Part shown: positions 21,301 to 26,953 of the stretch, piece by piece
Position numbering within the stretch: position 1 is the first letter of the stretch
Layout: each line of letters opens with the position of its first letter
Source: Silene noctiflora
Lineage: Eukaryota; Streptophyta; Magnoliopsida; Caryophyllales; Caryophyllaceae
Direction of reading: 5' to 3'
NCBI GenBank assembly: GCA_009801015.1
Contig: VHZZ01001314.1
Span: forward strand, 110,729 to 137,681
Length of the DNA stretch: 26,953 nucleotides
The notes under the pieces: model-generated
The model's database searches: none
Told to the model about the DNA's origin: nothing
Seen by the model: only the letters and a program-made list of their open reading frames with translations
Position numbers and translations under genes: made by a program

Positions 21301-22057
21301 AATTTGAAAATGAGCATAGGTCGCGCCTTAAGCAGAGACAATAGTGACAGTGTGACAGCACCTACCAATGATAGAACAAGGGGGCTAGGAAGGGCGACAT
21401 TGCCCTAAGCAGTTAAAGTTTTCGATATTTTTCTAGGTTGTGCATTACTAAGTCGTCCTCTAAAATTTTCAATCTATAAAATGGCTCTAGCTTGGAGCAA
21501 TAGTCACTCCCAAATATTACTAATCCATATTCTAGCTCCCTAACTTGGTATCTACACTGCCATTACATCAGCTCCTATAAGGTTACTATACGAAACCAAT
21601 TGGCAATTGTAGAGAAGTTGAGCGAGCTAATGTTTAATCATTTCCACAAAAGAAAAAGGTGAAAAAAAAAAGGTAAGGGAAAAGGCAAACCTCTCCTTTG
21701 TTTAGAACCGGGTATCGGCTTTAGAGTGGAAAACCATTGAGTGTCAAGCTTCTCAACCCCTTTGAGCTCAAAACTAAGCCTTTCAACCAAAAGGGATCTC
21801 TCAAAAGTTGATTTAATCTCATGGGAATCGGAATTGGTGGAATTAGAAGGGGATTGAATCTGAATTGTGATGAGAACCTCATCCCCAGGCCTATAAACAT
21901 TCTTGTCAGTTTCAATCTTCAAAAAAGGGGATAATTCATCCCTATTTGAAACCCTAATTTGATCAATAGAGCTTCTGGGTGGTGGTGGTTGTTGTTGGGT
22001 GCTTGATTCCCCAAATCCAAATAATGAAAATCTCCTTGAAGTTTGAGGAGGTTGCAT
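15369..22057 (-). CDS. RGP1: RGP1-like subunit of the RIC1-RGP1 Rab6/Ypt6 exchange factor, 12 coding exons
   Basis: Coding exons (minus strand, 5' to 3'): 22057-21691, 20774-20697, 19737-19580, 18962-18887, 18348-18281, 17638-17431, 17246-17115, 17005-16899, 16820-16767, 16673-16590, 16276-16113, 15507-15369. They total 1635 bases, or 544 aa, with all introns GT-AG and in phase. The protein matches plant members of the Rgp1 family: FLKIETDKNVYRPGDEVLI near residues 45-64, IPPSYRGTTIRYFYYVRTAL, a serine-rich acidic middle (EEGYDSSRDEISSLSSYNPS) and a C-terminal block with FVHPSRRNSPTITKVHSDHH and WALRFEFFTTPRNIDWTRYE. In yeast and animals Rgp1 and Ric1 form a Golgi exchange factor for Ypt6/Rab6, and the same role here is inferred. 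It is unrelated to 'reversibly glycosylated polypeptide 1', which shares the symbol. Introns 1, 4 and 5 carry transposon copies. Exon 8 opens at a CAGCAG double acceptor, and only the first CAG keeps the frame open. Confidence 0.95.
15508..16112 (-). other. RGP1 intron 11 with a 20-base direct repeat
   Basis: This 605-base intron holds two copies of ATTTCATCCCTCCAGATATG about 67 bases apart (around 15765 and 15832). A stretch between them resembles common Caryophyllales repeat wording (AAGATGGTTTTACAC). It may be the remnant of a small insertion with its duplicated target, but I cannot define ends. Confidence 0.35.
17300..17380. mobile_element. Miniature Stowaway-like MITE in RGP1 intron 6
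   Basis: An 81-base element starts CTCACTGCGTTTCACATTAA and ends, read inverted, CTCCTTCCGTTTAATCTTC. The two ends are close inverted repeats, and both match the Stowaway type (CTCCCTCCGTTTC). A TA dinucleotide flanks each side (17298-17299 and 17381-17382), the expected Tc1/mariner-type target duplication. The left end has decayed slightly. Confidence 0.75.
17762..18250. mobile_element. Stowaway/mariner-like element with GC-rich cargo in RGP1 intron 5
   Basis: The left end reads CTTCTTCTGTTCCAATA and the right end, inverted, CTTCCTCTGTTCCAATA. They differ at one of 17 bases and are flanked by TA on both sides (17760-17761 and 18251-18252). The element is 489 bases long. Its right quarter is AT-rich, like ordinary MITEs, but about 17780-18120 is strongly GC-rich, with purine-rich G runs on the plus strand, and very unlike the host intron. 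I recognise no protein in it. It could be a captured gene fragment or a GC-rich family-specific interior. Confidence 0.72.
18654..18861 (-). mobile_element. SINE-like copy in RGP1 intron 4 (old)
   Basis: Read on the minus strand, this resembles the 3' region shared by many angiosperm SINEs (the so-called Angio-domain): an AACAACCTTTATTT block, a GGTAAGACTGCGTACATC block, then a short-repeat tail (GATGATGATGATGTTG). It pairs with the copy at 20989-21208. Both end in nearly the same 25-base block (18837-18861 here), starting TGTTGCTTTATTCC on the plus strand. The copy is well diverged. Confidence 0.6.
20138..20215 (-). mobile_element. SINE-like remnant in RGP1 intron 2 (decayed)
   Basis: The plus strand shows GTAAGGAGGGCCAGACGTGC and then AGAGAGGTTGTTTCAGATTG with the spacing seen in the copies at 18654-18861 and 20989-21208. 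This looks like the same SINE 3' domain without a recognisable tail. A run of about 18 A residues lies 85 bases to the left (near 20033-20050). Confidence 0.4.
20989..21208 (-). mobile_element. SINE-like element with TTG tail in RGP1 intron 1
   Basis: On the minus strand the element ends GGCACTGGGGTAATGTTGTT followed by more TTG units. The (TTG)n tail and the preceding blocks (AACAACCTCTTTGTG, GTAAGGCCGTGTACATC) match the 3' architecture of Au/SolS-like plant SINEs. It is the best preserved of three copies in this gene. The 5' end near 21208 is inferred from a 25-base block shared with the 18654-18861 copy. I do not see clear Pol III A and B boxes. Confidence 0.65.
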
Positions 22058-22242
22058 TTCTAGATTGAAAGAAAAAGGGGAGAATGTTGGGAGAAATGGG
22101 GTTGGAGTTGGATCAAGATCTTAAGTTTAGTTGAAAACTGTAACAACATGTCATCAAAGATCTCAACTTTCTTTCTGATTGCTCACTATATCAGATCAGA
22201 CTGCCTACTACTGGTCTACTCCTAATTCCTGGTTATTTTATT

Positions 22243-22429
22243 CAAAGCGTCTCCCTTGTGACGGGTCGGTATTTGTGACGGGTAATGCCACTCACAAAAC
22301 GAATAAAGCAAAAGGTGGGGGCACCCCTCCACTTGCTTTCCTCTCTCCTCTCATGGGTCTTTTGTCTCACAATTTGGTACCCGTCTTCTCAAAGTAACGG
22401 ATACCTTCCGTCACAAATGAGAATTGCCC
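22243..22429. mobile_element. Mutator-like MITE upstream of RGP1, 9-base target duplication
   Basis: A perfect 9-base direct repeat, TATTTTATT, flanks the element (22234-22242 and 22430-22438). Nine bases is the target-duplication length of Mutator-like elements. Inside, the two ends are imperfect inverted repeats sharing TCTC..TTGTGACGG...GGTAT. The element begins about 186 bases upstream of the RGP1 ATG, so it sits in the promoter region. The extreme termini are not well matched, which lowers certainty. Confidence 0.55.
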
Positions 22430-22438
22430 TATTTTATT

Positions 22439-22904
22439 TTACTCCCGAGCGTCAATTTTTTTTTTTTTACAATAAATAAAAAACGGAATACATTCAAATA
22501 CTGATTTGAGCATCCTAGACACCAACATTATCCACCAGTCGGGCTTCGTCCTATTTTTAGAGAGAATATTTTTGAGGGGGCTTTTCCCCCTTTGTCCGTA
22601 CTAAATTATTTAGATTTTATGTGTCCGACCCTCTTATGTAAAAAAAATAAAAATAAAAACTCTACTTCAAACCTAACACTACGAGTAACAAACCGGATTT
22701 GACACTTGTGATGATATACCGAATATCAAAAACTAGTCTTGCTCGACTTAACCTTAATTTACCATTTAATATTTAATATTTTTTTATGAAATATAATTGC
22801 ATTGACTTGTCTAATTTATACCTTTATCATTCATATTACTTTGTATGTAGTTATACTTCTAACCACACAAAAGGCATAGTTAGACCTTATAAACAGGTCA
22901 ATCG
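22439..22904. other. Intergenic stretch with a short hairpin
   Basis: There is no gene here. A perfect short inverted repeat, GGGGGCTTTTCCCCC, lies near 22577-22591 and would fold into a five-pair GC hairpin. The rest is AT-rich with T and A runs. Open frames are short and lack domain signals. Confidence 0.4.
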
Positions 22905-23375
22905 ATTTAGGTTCGAGACGGTCCTGATCGATCGTGTCAGTTTGGATGCGTCACATTTTCGGGTTAATTTGGGACAGGTCATTTCGTGTTTCGGTATGTT
23001 GGTCGGGTCAACCGGATCGGGTTATTTCGGAACCGGTCGGGTCAATAACTAAGAGAGAAGAAGTACATTTAGCATTATTATTTATTTGTAGTTTAGTGTT
23101 GATGATTTTTTTTTAGCGTAAATAATATAAAGCATGATTTTAAATTAGTCATTTCAAGTTTTTTTTATTCAATTAGAGTTATGTTTTGTTGGGTCATTTT
23201 CGGGTTGGGTGATTCCGGATCGGGTCATTTTCGAGTTGAGTGATTTCAGATCGAGCCATTTCAAACCGGGTAAGTTACGGTTTACCAAAGTTTGCGTCAT
23301 GTTCGACCGGATCAGGTTAATTCGGATTTCGGGTCACATTCGGGAATTGTAGTTCGGGTTGGGTAGGGTTGGTTT
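22905..23375. repeat. Degenerate GGGTCATTTCGGGTT-type short repeats
   Basis: Two blocks (about 22905-23046 and 23187-23375), split by AT-rich sequence, consist of irregular repeats built from GGGTCA, TTTCGGGTT, CCGGATCGGG and similar words. Arrays like this are common in intergenic DNA of several plant groups. The loose period and many variants suggest an old array. Open frames across it are by-products of the repeat. Confidence 0.65.
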
Positions 23376-23384
23376 TGCTGCGTC

Positions 23385-23720
23385 TAGGCATAGTCATAGA
23401 ACACTACTTAAGCAATATAGTAATTGGTATTATATTAGCAATAACGTCATAATCAATCAAGATTTGATTGACTATTTTATTTTCCAACCTAACCTTAATA
23501 TATAACGGTTTGCAATCTTCATTATCGTCATCCCTTCTAACAAATAAAGTCATGACAATCCCATCTACTTCTTAGTAAGTCAAATCTCTATCTAGGGCAT
23601 TATTACGGATAAAACTTCTCGCAATAAAACAATGAGATATATTTGGTTCGACCGCTGCTGGATTAACAATTAGAATTCTTTTGGCATCATGGTAACCATC
23701 ATGCATTCCTTGGTTTCTTT
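23385..23720 (-). mobile_element. Old Ty3/gypsy-like fragment (protease region)
   Basis: Translated on the minus strand, the region resembles the protease-proximal part of gypsy-type polyproteins: a KPLYIKVRLENKIVNQILID stretch followed by NIIPI, comparable to the PLYIKA...N-x-hydrophobic-LID-N-G...N-I-hydrophobic-P pattern. It is broken and old, with no LTRs visible. It is separate from the gypsy element starting at 23772, which lies on the other strand. Confidence 0.45.
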
Positions 23721-23771
23721 GTCCAATGACCCAAATTGAACTAATGAAGTAAGGTCATCATCTATTACTAG

Positions 23772-24451
23772 TGTTAGGCCTGGATTCTCCACTGATATTT
23801 CAGGGTAACTTTCTAACCTGACCTGACTGTCAGGGCACAAGAACGTCAAGGTAGATCAAGAATGGCGCCAGGCAAGGAAAGGAAATTGGTCGAATGTAAA
23901 GTCAATATGTGACCAAGTCTAAGATAATTATATGAGGATATTTTCAGCATTATTCACCAATTAAGAGAGCATTTATGGAGAAGATTATGTCATGAAGATT
24001 ATGCAATTAAGTGGGTAATTAAGCACATTAAAGAGCAATTAATAGCGTCATTAAAGGAGAATATTACATCATAATGAAAGTAATTATTGGAACGTTCAAG
24101 CCGAGCTATATAAGGAAGCCGTCAAGATCATTCCTACACACACTACGACATACTGCTACACAATTCAAGCCATTTTACAGCTATACTTAGACGGAAATGT
24201 ACAATATTGTGCTTATCATACTGAATCTCTCAATATACATAGTGAAATCCTCGCATGGCTTGGTGCCCGTGGTTTTTTTCCATTTAAGGGTTTTCCACGT
24301 ACAAAATTGTTTGTTTTATTATTTACTTTATTCGCTTTACATTTCTTATTTCTCAGCCTGACCTTCATTCAGTACAGATTAATAGAGTTAGTTGACTCTA
24401 CCAGACATTACCCTGACCTGATTTAGCCTTGCGCAAAATCTATACAAAACA
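23772..24451 (+). mobile_element. 5' LTR of Tat-like Ty3/gypsy element
   Basis: It starts TGTTAGGCCTGG and ends ACAAAACA, so the ends carry the TGTT...AACA inverted pair. The length is 680 bases. A TATA box (CTATATAAGG, 24106-24115) lies in the middle. The primer-binding site follows directly. The 3' LTR is not in the window, so age from LTR divergence cannot be judged. Confidence 0.82.
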
Positions 24452-26806
24452 ATTGGCGCCCACCGTGGGGCATCTAGCTCATGAAAATCTTTTTTCCCAT
24501 ATTTACAGAAAATATCAAAAACCAACAAAAATGGCACAACTTACCATTGAAGAGCAATTGAACGCTGCTTTACAACAAGTTGCAGAATTGGAAAGCTTGA
24601 AAGATAAGGTGGCTTAGTCTAAGGCTGAGATCTGACAATTGAAAGAGTCTGAGTCAACTCTAAAACTAAAATTGGAAAAAGCTCAAGGAATAAGTTCCAG
24701 GATCCAGCCAGGAACCCCATTTTCCTCAATCATTAAGCACTTAGACTTCTCGAATTTTGGGAGTCCAAGTGGCGTTAAAAACGTGGTCTACATTGAAGAT
24801 GATGATGTTCCTAAGAATGATGAAGATAAGCCTGATGAATCAGCAGCAGCCATCATGATGACAGTAGTCCAGGAAATCAAGAAGCTCAATGAAAAATTCG
24901 AAAAAAATAACTAGAGTACCTGCCAGTTTGGAGGAAACAACCCAGACAGTTACGTTGATTCACCCTTCGTAGATGAAATAGCCAAGGTGGATCTTTCAAA
25001 GAAATTTGTGGTTCCATCCATAAAAATCTATGACGGAACTTCAGATCCCCGAAATCATGTAGCCCTCTATAAGTAAAAACTGTTGGTTGCATCTGTTCCT
25101 AGTGAGTTCAGGCAAGTCTGCATGTGTAAGGGACTTGGAACAACCCTGACCGGTCCAGCACTATGGTGGTATATCAACTTGCCAACTGTAAGCATCAAGT
25201 CTTTTGCTAATCTGATCAATAACTTCAACCAGCAGTTTGCAAGCAACATGGAATTGGAGAAGTGGTCCAGTGATCTCTACAGGATTACTCAGAATTCAGG
25301 CGAGACTCTCAGGGTATTCCTTGCCAGGTTCAACCAAGAGAAGGTTTTCATTCCCAGGTGTGACATTGGAACAGCAGTGGAGGCATTCAGGCAGGGACTA
25401 CTATCAAATAGTGATTTCTACATTGAACTCACTAAGTACCCATGTCATATCTTCGAAGATGTCTAGGCCAAGACCCTTGCTTACATCAGGCTAGAGGAAG
25501 ACAAAAGCTACAAAGTAGGAACGCCCTGCAGTTCCAGAGATTATGAGAAACCGAACAGGAAGAGCAGTAATGGGGGAACCAGCTATAGATTAGCCCCATA
25601 TCCCAAACCTAATCGTTCAGACGTCAACCTAGCATATGAACAACAAGGTAAGGTTAAAGTTCACCTGCTTATTTCTGAACATAATTTCAGTGTTGATATT
25701 GCAGGCTTAATCCAACGACTGAACAAGATGAGATCACCAGTCAGATGGCTCAGGAAGTCAAAAACTCCCAATCCAAGGAAGGACCATACCAAATGGTGCG
25801 AGTTTCATATGGATTTTGGGCATACAACAGAGGATTTCTTCACCCTCAGAAAATAAGTAGCCTACCTTTTAAGGCTGGATATTTAAAAGACCTGATCAAA
25901 ACCAGAGGAAGAAACGAAGATCAGGGTAAGGGAAGCTAGGAGCAGAAGCAGGAGCGCAATATTCCTCCACCACCACTACTTTATGAAGTAAAATTCATAA
26001 ATGGCGGATCGGAAATTTGTGGGCTGACCAGTTCAACAGCAAAGAAGATAGCCAGGACTCCTTAAATGAAGTCACCTTGCAAACCAGGAAACATACCGCC
26101 TATCACCTTCAGCGATTGTGACCTGGTAGGGATCCCTAACATTCATCACGACGACCTGGTAATTTCCATGCAAATTGGAACAACCACTGTGAGAAGAATC
26201 CTGGTAGATGGAGGCAGCTCAGTGAACCTGATCATGCTCGACGTGCTTAAAGTCATGAAAATCAGTGAAGATCAAATTACCAAGAAGTCCATTGTCTTGG
26301 TAGGATTCAGTGGACAAAAACAAGGAGCACATTGGGGGAAATTCACCTCCCCACATATGCTGAAGGCGTTGCATCCTATGAAAGATTTGGAGTCTTGGAT
26401 TGCCTGTCATCTTACAATGCAATCCTAGGCAGACCCTGGATCCACAACGTCAAAGTTGTACCTTTAACCTATCATCAGTGCATCAAGATACCGACGGATT
26501 GGGGGATAACAACTAATAAAGGTGAGCACAAGACAGCCCAGGAATGCTACACTGAGGCCCTAAAGCCTTTCAAGGTAGGTAAGTCCCTTGCATAACAATT
26601 ACTGTACCCTGTCAGGAGTACTTATGTAGCACCTTCAAGTATGGAGACAGATCAGGTAATTCTCGACCCTGAGTATCCTGACAGGTACGTCCTAGTTGGT
26701 TCTGACGCCCCAGATTCTGTCAGGCCTGAGCTGGTAGAATTTCTTAAAAATAAATCTACTTGGCGGTCATTTTGTGGCAGTTACATTTTGATATGACTGG
26801 AATTAG
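24452..26806 (+). mobile_element. Broken Ty3/gypsy element (Tat-like), internal gag and protease region
   Basis: The plus strand carries a gag protein (about 24529-25500) with a retrotransposon-gag core recognisable from IYDGTSDPRNHVALYK to the LxxFxxRF-type helix (RVFLARFNQE). An aspartic-protease region follows (about 26066-26600) with ILVDGGSSVNLI and the downstream YNAILGRPWIH motif, both typical of Tat/Retand-type gypsy elements. Next comes the start of the pol linker (about 26640-26806). The copy is broken, with about five or more breaks. Reverse transcriptase and integrase are not seen, because a CACTA transposon begins at 26807 and the window ends soon after. The CACTA insertion must be younger than this copy. 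Confidence 0.87.
24454..24471 (+). other. Gypsy primer-binding site (tRNA-Lys type)
   Basis: TGGCGCCCACCGTGGGGC lies two bases after the LTR end. It is complementary to the 3' end of plant tRNA-Lys(CUU) plus CCA, with one mismatch by my recollection of that tRNA (GAGCCCCACGTTGGGCG). Confidence 0.75.
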
Positions 26807-26852
26807 CACTAGTAGAAAAAATCCCTACGGTGGCGGTCATTTTGTGGCGGTT
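26761..26852. repeat. Duplicated 22-base GGCGGT block at the gypsy/CACTA junction
   Basis: TGGCGGTCATTTTGTGGC followed by (A/G)GTT occurs at 26761-26782 and 26831-26852, exactly 70 bases apart, with one difference in 22. The second copy lies in the CACTA subterminal region, where GGCGGT-type repeats are expected. The first lies on the retroelement side of the CACTA end. Confidence 0.8.
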
Positions 26853-26953
26853 TTTAGAGGTTTAGGGCCCGTCGTATATCGCGACGTCGTATAAAGTTTA
26901 CGACGGTTCTACAGCCGCTGCTATAGCTCTCCTATTATGGCGGTTGTTATTGC
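26807..26953. mobile_element. CACTA (En/Spm-type) DNA transposon, one end, continuing past the window
   Basis: CACTAGTAGAAAAA at 26807-26820 matches the terminal inverted repeat common to plant CACTA elements (CACTACTAGAAAAA-like). It is followed by subterminal repeats with GGCGGT and its relatives (GTGGCGGTTTTTAG, ACGACGG, ATGGCGG), the typical transposase-binding landscape. The 3-base target duplication would be TAG or overlap it, but the other end is outside the window, so the size and any transposase cannot be judged. It is inserted into the gypsy element. Confidence 0.83.

Noticed and set aside
3294-22057. A biosynthetic or operon-like gene cluster, since all genes share a strand
   Set aside because: The four genes act in unrelated processes and have their own promoters. 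Shared strand among four genes is not unusual.
22786-23116. Plus-strand frames over the GGGTCA repeats
   Set aside because: They are by-products of repeat words, with no protein family visible.
1-26953. CRISPR array, bacterial genes or organelle DNA
   Set aside because: There are no spaced identical repeats of the right kind, and the genes have GT-AG introns and a nuclear-type tRNA.

Overview
The window is plant nuclear DNA, almost certainly from a eudicot. It holds intron-rich genes, a plant tRNA-Ala, an intronless UGT73-type glycosyltransferase, a cytosolic glutamine synthetase and plant LTR-element lineages. Short Stowaway-type ends of the ACTCCGTA / CTCCNTCCGTTT kind and degenerate GGGTCATTTC-type repeats remind me of Caryophyllales such as the Amaranthaceae, but that is an impression and not proof.

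All four protein genes and the tRNA lie on the minus strand. From right to left they are: an RGP1-like protein of 544 aa in 12 coding exons (15369-22057); cytosolic glutamine synthetase GS1, 356 aa in 12 exons (10467-13539); tRNA-Ala(AGC) (9239-9311); a UGT73-like glycosyltransferase of 497 aa in one exon (6677-8170); and a YedJ-like HD-domain phosphohydrolase of 224 aa in 7 exons (3294-6279). I built each exon chain by hand from GT-AG sites and reading phase. All chains close in frame with the length expected for the family. The genes belong to unrelated processes (nitrogen assimilation, Golgi/Rab6 traffic, small-molecule glycosylation, an HD hydrolase of unknown substrate), so I see ordinary gene neighbours and not a cluster.

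Both edges are transposon territory. The left edge (about 46-2485) is a broken Ty1/copia element on the minus strand, abutting a plus-strand gag zinc knuckle. The right edge (23772 to the end) is a broken Ty3/gypsy element of Tat-like type on the plus strand, with a 680-base 5' LTR and a tRNA-Lys-type primer site. A CACTA DNA transposon starts inside it at 26807. An older gypsy-like protease fragment lies on the minus strand at about 23385-23720.

Between the genes and inside introns are small non-autonomous elements. RGP1 introns hold two Stowaway-like MITEs, one with a GC-rich cargo, and three diverged SINE-like copies. A Mutator-like MITE with a 9-base target duplication sits upstream of RGP1. 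GS1 carries a 79-base TA microsatellite just upstream of its start and a TAT repeat in intron 1. I found no new multi-gene system. The most distinctive observations are the TA tract in the likely GS1 core promoter, the changed active-site-adjacent loop of this GS1, the GC-rich cargo inside a Stowaway-like element, and the nested junctions at both edges.
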